A stretch of DNA of 64,000 nucleotides, taken from NCBI GenBank assembly GCA_037179515.1, contig JAXCGZ010009490.1, forward strand, positions 16,001-80,000. Reading direction: 5' to 3'. Under the pieces are notes generated by a model that saw nothing but the letters and a program-made list of their open reading frames with translations, had not been told where the DNA came from and made no database searches. Shown here piece by piece: positions 46,045-58,699 of the stretch. Source of the stretch: Halocaridina rubra. Taxonomy: Eukaryota; Arthropoda; Malacostraca; Decapoda; Atyidae. The translations under genes were made by a program, and so were the position numbers. How positions within the stretch are numbered: the stretch's first letter is position 1; every line of letters begins with the position of its first letter.

Positions 46045-49000
46045 ATGAAGAAAGTCACAGCTGTACTTGTTGGTGGAGGTATGCCAGCCATTTTTTTAAC
46101 ACATATTTGGAGTAAAAATTAGTCGGTAAAAAATACGTACGTATAATAATAGTGTGTCTCAACACAAGCTCTGAGGAAATGCTAACTATATATGTTCAAG
46201 CAATAAATCACTCAGAGCTTGGATTGAGAAACTAATTATATGGAACCATGGATACTTTTTTGCCATTTTATATGTCGCTATTGATCTCCATTTGAGTGGG
46301 GAATGGACGCAGGCAGCTTGAAGCTGACAAATTAAGGTGGATGTCCTTCCTAATGTCCTGCTGTGAGCTCAGTCGCGGGTTTGTCACTTCCAAATTGAGT
46401 GCTATAAACCATGGAAAATAATAAATAATAATACATTCCCGCAGTTGCATCAATCAGATCATCAATATGTTACCAAATTTGGTCAAATACTGTACTAGGG
46501 AGGAATTAAAGACGTGTTGTAATAAAAATCAAAATTTTTCAGACAAGCCCTCATACAAAAATATGAGTGACAAGAAAAGTAAAGTATCTTTTCATACACA
46601 TTAGTATATAGCTTGAGTTAGTATGAATTTAATCTTGATTATAATGTGATGCTTATGAACAAGCGTCGCTTATAATTTTTTCATTCACTGTACTACAAGG
46701 AAACCGAGGTAAAAACTATGCTGCATATGCCACCAAGTATCCAGAGCTCTTTGAGATATTGGCAGTAGCTGAACCAAGGGAACATGCACGCAAGTACATT
46801 CAGGATGCCCATGCTATTCCAAAAGAGCAGTAAGTTATCTGTTAAATTGTATATTGTATATACAGCTTGCCATTTTGTCGTTTTATGTGTCACAATTAAT
46901 TCCCATGCAAATAGGCGTTGACACACACAGATTAAAGCTGGAAATTAAGGTTGGATTCCCTCACAATAGTTTTACTCTGACTTATATTGATTTAATTCAG
47001 GTGAGTTAGATAATTTGATTTAAATCATAGCAACCCTGCTTTACAAGTTGAGTGCTCATAGTATATTACCATGTAGTAGGTTGGCCCATGGCACCAAGCA
47101 CCCATTGCAGTGCTACAGCTGAAGGTCTATTGGGTTAATAGGACTCTCCGGGACAGCTCAGTGTTAAGTCTTCCTTCAGTTGCGGTGCTTTTTCTATGCC
47201 TACATCAACACCGAATATTTGATATTTGTTAAGCATCTCTTGTTATCCCTTCTCATCTGACAAGTCATAACACTCCTCATCTGTTTCTCTTTGCTTTATG
47301 TTTTCTAAGTGCCCAGGCCCGATGAGGGCAATTTTCTTTGCCTGTCTGGTGTCGCACACATTATCAAAAAAAATATACTTTATTTTTTGCTTACTTGAAA
47401 TACACTTTTGCAGTGCAGTACTGTATATTGGAAATTGCAGTGTATTCTGTACTTTATATGTAACTAAAATAGTGTAATTTAATATGATGAGGCAATATTC
47501 TATTGGTTTCGATTATACTAAGTACCCATATTCTAAATTGCTGATATTTGTATGACTGTTGCATCTTTTTTTTCAGTTGTTATGATGGATGGCAGAGTTT
47601 AATAAAAAAGCCAAAACTCTCTGACTGTGCATTAGTTTGCACTCAAGATCGAGATCATGTTGAGCCAGCTGTTGCTCTTGCTAAATTAGGGTGAGTTATG
47701 AGAATTACTCTCCTATAAAGTTCTTAAATGTTTCCACATTCTAATACTGTATATTAGTTTTATATAAAAAATTATTGTAATGTAGCTGCCTTATATTTCC
47801 ATACTTACATAACTGTAATATAATGATCAAAGTTATGAATTAGTGAGCAATCCAGAAATCATTTTTTTAAGAGAAGTAAAACCTTTAATATATCACTGAC
47901 AGTGTGCATGATTATTTCTAGAGCATTTTATATTGTATTATATATATTTCATGAAGTTACTTGTTGGGTTAATGGTCCTGCCAGTGAGAACCTCCAGGTA
48001 TTGCACAGTTTGGTATTTCTATCTAAATATGCCTTGCATTGCTTATAATCAGTCTTTTATTAATTAAATATTTATATTACACGGAAGGTAGCATGATTAA
48101 TTATCTTTTTACCCCTCTCGTAAAGTTTTAACCTTGTGCCAACTTGTGACCTTTCCATCTAATGATTGTTTGACTCATGACCAAGGTCAATGAACCTTCA
48201 CAGACTTTCAATAAACATTTGATGAGAGTTATAAGTATAATTGGAATTCACTAAGTAAAGAACCAATAAATGCCAACTGCTTTCTTTGTTAAATTCAGAT
48301 ATGATAAGTGTCCGTGACTAACAAAATCTTAAAGATCAGGATAGGATTCTCTCCTGTAAGTAAATTTAGGTAAATGTATTCACTTCAGTGCATCCAACGA
48401 GTCTATTTCTTTTATCCCAGATAAGTTTTGTAATGACCCCAGGTTTGGTAAATTAAGTCAAGTTATGAAATTTCTGTCTTATCACAGTACAGTACTTTTA
48501 TAGATAAGTGTATAAAAGAAAGTTTTTCTACCCTATAATATGGTGTTGCTCTGAAAGTGGAACCAAGCCAAACTGGTTGTGTAATGGTTCCATACATACA
48601 ATCTATAATAAATAGATAAATAGGTGAGAGTATACATTTATTTGTTATTGTTACATATTACTCTTCTAGCAAAAACAAAAAATCACAATTTATGATAACA
48701 TGCTACCAAAGGATAGCCATCGATTTTGTCTATGCTCACCATTTGTGCTTTCACCGTATGTATGAATTTGTCTCATGTTTATCAAAATTTATCAAGTGTG
48801 TCCTTTGTTCATGATGTGTCATGGCCAGTAATCATTTCAAAAACAAGCCAGTGGAATCACAAAAGAAGAAAGGGAAAGTAATTAATCTCAATATTAAGTT
48901 AGAAGTACTTTTGCATTAAGGGGACCATGGTAGCTCAATCATAGAGCGTGCTAGTTAATAATTTACGATCTTACTGCAGGAAGTTAAGACGGGCATTTAG

Positions 49001-52000
49001 CCTTTATTTCCAAGCTCTAGCATATCTGCGTCCACCTCTTGTCGAATGGGACTACATTTGATGCTTAAAACGGTTGAAAAACTATTTTTACACAATGAAA
49101 GTTTAAAAAATTTGAATTATTTTTTATTTGACCTGAGTGTATCCCAGTCTTCACTTTCCACCATATTAAAAGACAGAGCGAGAAAAACTGAAGCTGCGGC
49201 AGGATGTACGTATATAACATCAACTTCTTTTTTTATGAGTGAAAATTGCCATCATCGTGTCCAGGCATCTAGAAAACATCGAGAGGAAGAAAAAAGTAAA
49301 AGCTCAAACTCAAGGCAATGATAAAAGAGAATGATAAAAATTAGGGAAAGGACTGGCTGGAAGAATAGTGGAAGTAATGAAGACCTAAATATATGGTGGG
49401 ATTAGGTCCTGAGGCGACAGTAGATCAGCTTTTCAAAGGAAGATAGGTTACAATGATTAGGTAAGACACAATGAGGAAGAATGTTCCTGAGTCTGGAGGT
49501 GGAAGAGAAGAAGCAGTCACTGCACCGACCAATCCACGAGCTTTAGATCTCCACACGTTAATCTGCTCATATAAAAGCTACAGCAATAACTAACCAATGA
49601 ATGGGTCCTCAAGATAGAATAAAGGAATTAGTATTCACATGGATTGAAGACTAAACTCAGAACTGGATTCCCTTCAATACTTTGAAAATCCAAGCTGAAG
49701 CCTTAATTTATTTGGAATGCATGAAGAAAAAGCAGGTCCTAAGTATGATATGGTTTACAGCTAGTTCTGGCATGTCTATTTGATTGCAAAATATCGTACA
49801 CTACATAATGTAAAAGTGACAGAGCCACGATCAAGCCCGCAGCAAGGCATTGGGAATGGCATCCAGCCTTAGCTCCCTAGCCCAGACCTGTGTTTACCCT
49901 CATATTGGGGATTAAGAGTAATATATAAAATGGCGAACATCATAACATGAAGGCGAGTGATGAGTCTTCAACTGCAGAAAAAGACAGCTAAGAATATGTC
50001 ATGTCTTTTAACTAACAAAAAAAGTAACACTGTGAAAACTGCTGACGATGCAATTGTGGAAATAATCAGTTATATGATACTGAGAATGAAAAAAACAGTA
50101 CAATATGTAACTAAAGATAAAACATGTGCTTACAGAACCAATAGCTGCTTTCACCACCAAGGAAACTACATTGCCTATCACGATTATACGAACCCTATGC
50201 GGTGCTGTATTACATTCTCTCTCTCTTTCTCTGTCTCTCTAACGTATTGTTATTATTACTGTATTATTATTATTATTATTACTGTGATACATTGAGCTGA
50301 TGGTAGCCCATAGTGCTTTTCATCTCTCTTTTGAATCAGTGGCTCTCGTCCAAAGTTGCCATAACTGAAATATACCAAATCTGCTGCTCCAGATTTTGTC
50401 TGTTGTTTCCGAAATCTGTGAAATCTAGGGTCTGTAATTAAGGGTTAAGTGTTAGTAGTTTAAGTACACATACATCAGTATCATATTGTATGTTTCATAC
50501 CTAACCCCTCATGAATACTGTAATGTTCAAGTTAAAACTAAATGACTAACGACCACTAGGACTGAAGGTAAGACTGTAAAACAGTGCATGCCTAGAATCC
50601 AGTTCTATGTAATAGTTGCTTCAGTTTCTAAACTTGAGTGATTGAAAGGATGTTATTCAAAGCACTTTCAGTTACTAATGTTTCTGCTGCACAGTCTCAC
50701 ATGTATATACTGGCAAATAATTCAAGTTGCTTTGTAAATCTGAATGCTGTATTTTATTTGTACACAGTTTATACATATGTTCAATTATATTAAAGAATAT
50801 GCCCGTATTCCAAAGTTATCAATGTATCATTGTGATTTTTTTGGTTTTGGATGCTTATGTTTTGTGTTATTTTTAATATGGAATATGATAAGAATTCTTA
50901 ATTATAGCAATGACAATAAAAGCCATTTACCTCATTATATTACAGATACCACATTTTGTTGGAGAAACCCATGGCTGTGACGGAAAAAGACTGCCGTTTA
51001 ATTTATGAGGCATGTCAAGAGGCTGGAGTAATGCTCGCAGTATGTCATGTGCTTAGGTATGATGTGGCTTGTAATCTGTGTTCACTGAGTAAATTTTATA
51101 AATAATGTTCATATTATATACTTGTTTTCAAATTATAGAGGAATAATGGTAGTGTTTCAATACTTTATTACACCATTTTATATAATTTTATTTTTTCTTA
51201 TTGTCTTTTTTTCATTTTCCTCACTGAATTTCATCCCCTGCTGGAGCCATCTTTATAGTCATTGACTTTTTCCAGCTGGGCTTGTTGCTTGGCTTATGAC
51301 AATAATAATAATAATAATAATAATATGTAGTTATTCTTCATCAATTGCATTGATATAGATCTTCTGTAAATTGTACTCTTTCTGTTTAACCTTTCTCCTG
51401 ATGTTGTCTTTTCAGATACCATCCACCTGCTATGAAGCTCAAAGAGCTTATTGATTCTGGGGTTATTGGAGATGTGGTAAACATCAATCATACAGAACCT
51501 GTTGGCTTCTTTCATTTTGCTCATTCATTTGTTAGGGGTTAGTTCATCAGTATAATTCCTTTATCCATGTACAGTATATGCCAGGGCTATTCAATTACCT
51601 TTGGAGTAGGGCCGGATATTGAATCTGGAATTGATGGAAGTGCTGTACATTTATTTCACTTCCTTTATGTTTTTTTTTTCTCTAACCTCTTATATATTAA
51701 AAAAAAAAAATTCATATATTTTATGTTTATTTTTCGCTAAGCAAGTAAATAAAAGAAAAAACTATGCATTTCGCAGTCTGCGGTCAGGATTTGGCCCTCG
51801 GGCCACCATTTGAGTAGCCCTAGTTTGTACTGTTGCTGCATGGGTGTACTAGACAACATCATGTGGTAATAATATATTACACACAGATTAAGACCATGGA
51901 TGGCAATGTTCACTGCAGTAGAACAAGAAGTTTATAAATTCTCTATAATTGTCAGGTAACAGTAAATGAATCTTGTAAAGAACAGTAACCCTAGGGTGCT

Positions 52001-55000
52001 ATAGGCTTTTACCTATTTGTAAGGTAAGCCATCTAAGCTATCCTAACAGTGTACAGGTTATTTAACTTTATATGGGTGTTCTGGGGGTAATCCCAGTGAA
52101 TATGTTCAAGATCTGAATCTTGCATACCTTGTTTGTAATTTAGGAAACTGGCGTAACACTGAGAGCAGCACATTTTCCTTGCTGGCCAAATGCTGTCATG
52201 ATGTTGATTTGATTGCCTACTGGATGGGAAACAAAAAATGTGTCAAACTATCTTCCTTTGGCTCATTACATCATTTTAGGTCTGGTATCATTCTCTTTCT
52301 CGACTGTATGTATACCTAATACTGTACTCTGTAAGTAGGCAAATTATTGTTCAGGGGGCTAAGGTAGCCCAGTGGTAGAGCTCATGAGTTGAGTGGCAAC
52401 TGACGGGGGTTCGAGTCTGCCGGAAGGCATTAGGAAGGGCAGCCAGCCATAAACCCCCAGTTCCAACATGCCTGTATTCACCTCCATTAGAATGATGACT
52501 AATTGCCACACATAAAACAGTACGTAAGACAAATTATTACTCAGATTATTGTTCATATTGGTGAATTTCCAGAATAGTATTTTACTGCTTTTCTGTGTAT
52601 TTACAGAGTGATTAAATGTTTTCCTATGCACTTTTTAGGAAAGAAAAAAAACCTCAGGGTGCATCAAGCAGGTGTCTAGATTGTCATTTGGAGCCATTCT
52701 GCCCATATTCTGCAAAGAAAATATACCTGGATCCTAAACCTGTCGCACCCAGGTGGCCTATGAGTGCTGTCTGTGATATAGAAGACCCATCTGGAGGCTA
52801 TTTAGCCAGATTAACAGAAGCTATTAGGACGGGTAACTATAAAATTCAATGCTTAAATGAGTTTCATGCAAATTACTTTTGAGAACATTTGTCAAACTAC
52901 AGCATTTTTTTTTTTTTTTTATGGTTGTGACACCAGGACGGGCCAAAAAAAAATTATAAAATAAAACAGCCCTCATCGGGCCTGGGCATGAAGAATACAT
53001 AAAGTAAAGAGAAATAAAAGATGTGTGATGAATATCCTCCGAGTTATAAACATCTTTGCATCTAAGACTTGTCTGCTTTTGATTTATTTTAACATATCTC
53101 ACTTAAATTTCTCATATTTGATACTACATTGCAGGCCCTTATGGAAAATGCGTGTATGATACTGACAATGATGTCTGTGATAATCAGGCAAGTAATGGAA
53201 AGTTCATTTTGGTCAGTTATAATGGATAAACACTATGTATATGTATTGCAGAGCACTTTTACCGTATGTTCACAGTTTTCAGGAAGCAGTTCAGAGTTTT
53301 TAAGAGCTTTCAGATCATTCATTGTTTAAAAACTGATTGTTTGTTATATCCATTAACATAGCCTTTCACTGTATTTATTTCTAATGCAGTCATTAATTGA
53401 ATATACAGATTTTTACAAACTCCAGAGTTTACCATAAAATCTCATAAATTAAGGAATTTAAGACTGTGTTAAACATAATCAAAAGAATGGTTATTTGGTA
53501 AAGTTTCATTGTTCTATAAAAAGCATTTACTTTATTACAATATAAAATCAAAGTGCTCGGCCAGATTGCCTAAGAAGGAGCTTGTGTACTCCCACGAATC
53601 ATTGTGTCGGTCATGCGCAGACTTAATACAGATATTACTATGAACATTTGAACTCTTCCTGGCTCCTCAACAATTACCTCAAATTCAAACCTTACTGTGG
53701 GCATCTCACTTACCCTGTGGGTGACCCAAGCAGGGTGGTGGTGGTTGTGGTGCGGAGTTTTGACAACCCATTATCCTCAGGTAAGAGGAATGATGGAGGT
53801 ATATTAGCTTCTTTTGAAAGTGCGCTTTTACTCGGCCACCCTCCTTAAAAGGGGGATTGCATTCACTGTGTATCTATATCTATGTACTTCAAGATTTTAT
53901 AAGCTCTGGCCACTCTCCAAAGGGATATTGTAAGTGATGCTGAAGTTCATTTTAATATTTTAGGTTGTGAATTTTGAATACAGTGATGGAGCAACTGCTA
54001 CTCTGACTATGGTTGCTTTTAGTGAACATATTTGTGAAAGGAAAACGATGGTTTATGGAACACTAGGTCAACTGACTTGGGATGAATCTAAGGGCCATCA
54101 TGTGACACATTTTGATTTTTTGACAGAGACATCCCAAATTCATTCTTGTGAGGTATGCCTAAGTCCTAAGGAGTACATACTGTAACAAAGCAATACATTA
54201 TAATGTAAAAATTTTTATACATGGGATTGGGGAAAATATTACCCCTATATAACTCGCGTATGGGGACAGCATTGGCGCATTGGTTAGAGCACTCAAGTCC
54301 TAAGAACGGGCCTGATAGATCCGTGATTGAGCCCACACAAGGGTGGTTGAAATAGCTATCTAGCCTTAATTCCCCCAGCTTCAACCTGTCTATGTCTAAC
54401 TCCATAAAGGGATTAATCGTGACACGTAAAATGGCAAACAACATACTTGGGAAAAGAGAAATGCCCTCATATAACTCGCGTGTCGAAGAAGGTGATTTTG
54501 AAGAATTGGTGATTAAATGGAGTTTGCTTGCCCTCCTCCTCTTGATCATTTACTGTCAAAATGTGTTTTGAGATGCCGTGCTCACTCAGTGGTAGAATGC
54601 ACTAGTTGGAAAGTGACCAACGTGGAACAATCCCACTGCAGGGCATTAGGGAGTGCATGCAGCCATAATCACCAAGCTGTTCAAATGGCGATTAATTGTA
54701 AATTAATATGGCGCATTATTACAGTAAGATGTATTTTGATCTCTTTGATAATCTTTATAGAACGGTTATAGTCTGGTTGACTTGCCTGGTCGACTTTCGG
54801 ATCTTTTAGACACAAATAACCTCCAGAATTTCAATATCCTTGTTAATTGTAAATTGTTTGCCTTGAAAATATGAATCTTCATAGAGCACCCTGGGAGTGC
54901 TCTTCTGTACGAGATCCTTACCTTCTTAATCTTTATGAGTACAGTATGTGAAGCAACACCTACTTGTATATTGGCTTAACAATTTGATGTATGTCAGTTT

Positions 55001-58000
55001 TTAATATTAGAATGAAGATTCTGAAATAAATTTGCATCTTATGTTCTAGATAAGGATACTATCTTATCTGTCCACAGAAAATCTGCATCTGCATTCTTCA
55101 AATTTCCAACTGTCTCAAGGTTTTATCCTAAAACTTTTAATCACTACAGAAGTGTACCTCTGATGCCCTCTCTCCCATTCGTAACTTCAAAAGCACAGTG
55201 GTTAGAACACTCAGCTCGGGAGGTGACAGACCTGTGATCAAGCCCGCCACTGGGCATTAGGAAGAGCATCCCCCCTTAATTCCCCTGCTCTAGCCTGTCT
55301 GCGTTCACACCCATCATGAGGATTATTAGAGATATATTAAACCGCAAACTGTCATTGCTAGCTCCTCATAGATATCTCACGCCACAGTGTGACTGTTACA
55401 TCACTTTGTCCCATTCATTTTCCAAGTTCCACAACTTGGATGCGAATGTCCATTTGACTTTCATATTCAAAGTAAAATGCTCATATTTTTTCCATGACCA
55501 TAAACTATCTAGGAGAGCACAATGCCATAAACATGAACAGCCAACATATGCCTTTACACTATTTTCTTAGCATATGTTTAGTTAGTCTGTCTTTTTTTTC
55601 TTCTTGCTTTATGCATGTATGTAAAAAAAGAATTACCAAGCAAATTTCCACTTCCAACTTCATCATCCCTTGGGTCCATTCCTAACTGAATATCATACTG
55701 AATGTATGAAGTTTGGGCTCTTGTAAAGAAATGTAATCCTAGGGTTATTCATATTTACAAGGCAAGTCAACTAACCAAATCTATCCAGCATAACATAAAC
55801 TAATCTCACCAAACCTAACCTAACCTAGCAATTTAAGGGGTTAATTACTTTTTGGGATTACTCATCTTTATATGCTCTGAACTTTTTAACATTATGCTTC
55901 TCATACTGTTCTTCAGTCTTCTTTCAAGTCTGACATAAATTTCATCACTTCAGATACCTCCACCGGGTTGGGGACACGGAGGTGCAGACTACTATCTAAT
56001 TAAAGGTTTTGTTGAGGCTGTTGCAACAGGAGACAAGACTTTTATATCTTCTGGTATGTATTGCAAGAACTTCTTAAATATACATTTGTGTACTTGTTAT
56101 TCATGGACCATAAAGACAAATGTAATGATTGCAGTAGTAGGCTTCCAGTTATAATTTGGACAGTCAAGTAAATGTACACATGTCTCGTGTACTTCAAGGT
56201 AGTCAGTCAGTCATAAACAGTACACACACACACACACATACGCATGCATACATGCACGGTAGAATTGTCTTGGAATGAATAAAAACTTTCTTAGAAGGAA
56301 GGTAACAGATGGTTAGAGTAAGGCACTCAGTGTCTGAATGGAGAAGGGTTAGTAGTGGAGTTCCACAGGGTTCAGTTTTAGGGCCACTTTTGTTCCTTGT
56401 ATTTGTAAATGACCTACCAGAGACTGTAAATTCATTCATGAATATGTTTGCAGATGATGCAAAGATTGTGTAGAAAGTAAGAGACGAGAACAGTGGTAGA
56501 GAACTTCAAGAAGACCTAAATAATCTGCATGAGTGGTCAGAAAAGTGGTTAATGAAAATCAATACTTCTAAATGTAAGGTAATGAGAATCGGTACAAGTG
56601 CAAGACGGCCCAAGCTTGAATACTCAATAACAAGAGCAGGACTTCATGATAAGGAGAATGCGAGAGATCTAGGAGTAAGCATACTGGCAGATTTGTCTCT
56701 GGAAACATATAAATGGCATAGCAAGGGTAGCATATGCTTTCTTATCAAATGTAAGGGTAGCCTTCAGGCACAAGGACAAGAGAATATTCAGAAATATTTA
56801 TGTAACCTATTTGAGGCCAAAGCTAGAACATGCAGCCCCCTTTTGGAATCCGCACTTGAAAAAGCACATATTATAAGCTGGAAAAAGTTCAGAGACATGC
56901 CACGAAGCTGGTGCCAGAAATATGCATTCTCAGTTATGAGGAGAGGCTGGGGGAATTAGACTTACCATCACTCGAAGCTAGAAGAATGAGTGGGGATATG
57001 GTGATGGTTTTTTAATTCTTTCATGGTTATGACAGAATGGATAGAGATTGATACTTCGTTATGGCTGGCACTAGAACTAGAGGTCATGGTTTGTAGCTTC
57101 ATAAGATAACTTCTCTGCAGGATAAAGGAAGTATTTTTTTAGTGTAAGAGTAGTTGATGATTGAAATTTGCTAAGCGGGGAGGTAGTTATGCTAACTCAA
57201 TCCATAGTGTTAAGGACATGTATGATAAGTATTACCAAGTACAAAAATGGAACCGCCTAGGAGACGGGGAGTTACGATCACATGGCTCTTGCCCTTACTT
57301 ACAAATAAGTAATTCTTACATATGATGGCCACGATCCTCATTGTAAGGGGGGTCGTTGGGCGACTTACTCAAAGCACACACCGTCGTCATCACTTGTAAC
57401 TCTTCGGTCACTCCTTTTAGTGCTCGTGGATAAAGGGCTGCCGCAGTTCCCTCCACCACCCGGCTTGGGTCACCCACAAGGTAAATGGTCAAGATCATAT
57501 CCAGTAGTATTGAATGAGTTGTGTTTGTTCGATAATAGCCTACGTTCCTTGAAAACTGGTCTACAAATGGCTCTTATTCTATTCATGTATTCATTATCAC
57601 TTTAGTTGTTAGGGTTTGGAGGCAAAAAGCACTCATAATACTTCCATTTACATTCTCCTTATAGCTAGGAAAAGTTAAAATTTTTTCCCATGGAATGAAG
57701 CAGGGTTAATTTTGGGTCCTTTGATAGGGCTCATCAATACTTAACCCATTAGGTCAGTGCATCGGATGCAGTTGTAGTGCCTTGTTGTAGAAGATCCTTG
57801 CTCTCTTACCCTGTGGATGATCTAAGCAGGTTGTTGGAGTGGGGGTTGTGGCAGCCCTTTATATTCAAGGAGCCAAGAGGAGTTATCGAGGTATATTAGC
57901 TTTTGGCGAATGTATGGGCTTTGACTTGGCCTCTTCTTTATAAGGGGGATTACAGCCATTGTTTAAGTTTGTATGTATGTACCTCTTATTGTTTAGAATG

Positions 58001-58699
58001 GAAATAGTAATGCTTCTTTATATCCCATTAAAGTTACAGCTTTGCTTTACTTATATGTATAGAGCCAAATGATGCCATACAAACACAGTACACATGATAT
58101 ACTATTCTCTATTAGTATACTATACATCTCAGCTGATCAGTGAAGCTACTGATTTTTTCAGGTGTATATTCTATTAAGAAGTTTATAGTAGAGCTAATAT
58201 TACCAATAATACAGTTCTTTTTGAGATACTGTACAGTTATGCATCTATATACAAAAGCCATTGTCCTCCTTATAACGGGTGGCTGAGTTAAAACGAAATA
58301 CTTGTATCATTGTATGACGAAAATTCAAGGGAGGCGATTCTCAGTCCCCTCCATCTGCCCCATTTTGTCGACTTTTAAATCACACAGGAGAACACGGAGA
58401 AGGTATTCTTGCCCCCATTCTTGCATAAAACTGGTTCCTGGGCTCGTAAGTTTTGTTGAAAAAGTGTAGTCACATACGATTTCATATACCTGAATATGTA
58501 TTATTAATCTTGAGCTAAAAATATGGCTGCTTATTTTGCATTAAATTGAAGTTATATTGTTATTGTTATGTAATGTTTTTTTATTCCAGGCCCAAAGATA
58601 TCATTAGAAACACATCTGCTGACATTTGCTGCTGAGCATGCAAGAGTGAGTGGTACAATTGTAAAGCCTTCTGAAGAACACAGGTGGATTGTAAAATAA
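46045..58699 (+). CDS. Gfo/Idh/MocA-family NAD(P)-dependent oxidoreductase (11 coding exons)
   Basis: Coding exons: 46045-46078, 46700-46829, 47577-47690, 50946-51056, 51416-51537, 52144-52279, 52639-52832, 53135-53187, 53964-54152, 55954-56053 and 58590-58699, giving 1293 nt (430 residues, stop TAA). The first exon opens at acceptor 45961-45962 and stays open upstream of this ATG, so a longer N-terminus is possible; I chose the ATG because it sits just before the Rossmann strand. Residues 4-15 form that strand with GGGNRG at 10-15 for nucleotide binding. EKP at 99-101 is the family signature with the usual catalytic Lys. KCCHDVD at 186-192 matches the conserved substrate-site His/Asp motif. 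A Cys cluster (228, 231, 237) followed by PYSA is seen in a subfamily of these proteins. Family members oxidise sugars, inositols or related alcohols; the substrate cannot be told from sequence. All introns are GT-AG except 53188-53963, which starts with GC. Confidence 0.9.
46259..46415 (-). mobile_element. SINE-A copy
   Basis: Reverse-complement body with GGATGTCCTTCCTAATG and head CACTTCCAAATTGAGTG. First intron of the oxidoreductase gene. Confidence 0.7.
46868..46965 (-). mobile_element. SINE-A body fragment
   Basis: GCCATTTTGTCGTTTTATGT to AAATTAAGGTTGGATTCC; the head is lost. Confidence 0.62.
47080..47365 (-). mobile_element. SINE-B copy, longest in the window
   Basis: Reverse complement carries TGCGACACCAGACAGGC, CCCTCATCGGGCCTGGGCAC and further sequence past the end of the other copies, with a CAGGTGC-like 3' half. 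Confidence 0.55.
47700..48210. other. Intron sequence, nothing recognised
   Basis: Part of the long third intron of the oxidoreductase gene. Confidence 0.45.
48215..48380 (+). mobile_element. Old LINE 3' remnant
   Basis: ATAATTGGAATTCACTAAG, a GATATGATAAGTG stretch and TCTCCTGTAAGTAAATTTAGG align by eye with the LINE 3' end, heavily mutated. Confidence 0.5.
48918..49078 (+). mobile_element. SINE-A copy
   Basis: GGGGACCATGGTAGCTCAATC head; body decayed. Confidence 0.65.
49080..49810. other. Intron sequence, nothing recognised
   Basis: A GA-rich stretch at 49250-49530 does not continue as a coding exon. Confidence 0.4.
49815..49942 (+). mobile_element. SINE-A copy, head truncated
   Basis: Begins at the B-box (CGATCAAGCCC) and runs to ATAAAATGGCGAAC. 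Confidence 0.7.
51240..51325 (+). repeat. Repeat end joined to (AAT)n
   Basis: CCAGCTGGGCTTGTTGCTTG GCTTAT joins about 28 bases of AAT triplets; it mirrors 6580-6680. Confidence 0.65.
51580..51832. mobile_element. hAT-like MITE
   Basis: The left end CAGGGCTATTCAATTA is nearly the inverse of the right end TTTGAGTAGCCCTAG. Inner GGGCCGGAT and GGCCCTCGGGCC blocks are typical of hAT MITEs. An 8-bp duplication is not clear. Confidence 0.7.
52354..52525 (+). mobile_element. SINE-A copy
   Basis: TAGCCCAGTGGTAGAGC A-box and GGTTCGAGTC B-box are among the best preserved in the window. Confidence 0.82.
52920..53040 (+). mobile_element. SINE-B copy, 3'-truncated
   Basis: A T-run precedes TGTGACACCAGGACGGGCC; ends near GATGTGTGATGAATATCC. 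Confidence 0.6.
53188..53963 (+). other. GC-AG intron in the oxidoreductase gene
   Basis: The phase-0 exon ends CAG followed by GCAAGT, the strong consensus of the rare GC donor class; the acceptor is TTTTAG at 53958-53963. A GT donor giving the same in-frame join is absent. It contains a SINE-D copy. Confidence 0.75.
53690..53885 (+). mobile_element. SINE-D copy
   Basis: TTACCCTGTGGGTGACCCAA core and CTCCTTAAAAGGGGGATTGC tail. Lies inside the GC-AG intron. Confidence 0.65.
54260..54468 (+). mobile_element. SINE-A copy with clear target-site duplication
   Basis: ATATAACTCGCGT is present at 54247-54259 and 54469-54481, immediately around a 209-bp insert with a tRNA-like head (GGCGCATTGGTTAGAGC) and the usual body. 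Confidence 0.88.
54574..54705 (+). mobile_element. SINE-A copy, decayed
   Basis: CACTCAGTGGTAGAATGCAC head, GGCATTAGGGAGTGCATGC body. Confidence 0.62.
54770..55180. other. Intron sequence, nothing recognised
   Basis: Tenth-exon upstream intron; no repeat boundary seen. Confidence 0.4.
55190..55337 (+). mobile_element. SINE-A copy
   Basis: AGCACAGTGGTTAGAAC head, GTGATCAAGCCC B-box-like, body GGAAGAGCATCC. Confidence 0.72.
56221..56240. repeat. (CA)n short microsatellite
   Basis: About ten CA units next to a LINE fragment. Confidence 0.85.
56255..57312 (+). mobile_element. CR1/jockey-group LINE, RT palm to 3' end
   Basis: [20 protein letters not shown] and the consensus active site FADD are readable, followed by a stop at the next conserved segment, then [18 protein letters not shown] and the C-terminal domain to 57240. 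The 3' tail is decayed. Last intron of the oxidoreductase gene. Confidence 0.83.
57318..57495 (-). mobile_element. SINE-D copy
   Basis: The reverse complement carries TTACCTTGTGGGTGACCCAA and GGTGGTGGAGGGAACTGCGG. Confidence 0.6.
57755..57985 (+). mobile_element. SINE-D copy
   Basis: TTACCCTGTGGATGATCTAA, GTTATCGAGGTATATTAGC and a TTATAAGGGGGATTACAGCC tail. Confidence 0.6.
58245..58430 (+). mobile_element. SINE-E copy
   Basis: Same block order as 36155-36330, ending near ACACAGGAGAACACGG. Confidence 0.58.

Noticed and set aside
49046..49321. 91-codon ORF in the oxidoreductase intron
   Set aside because: It starts in a SINE-A tail, lacks family features and would not fit the reading phase of flanking exons.
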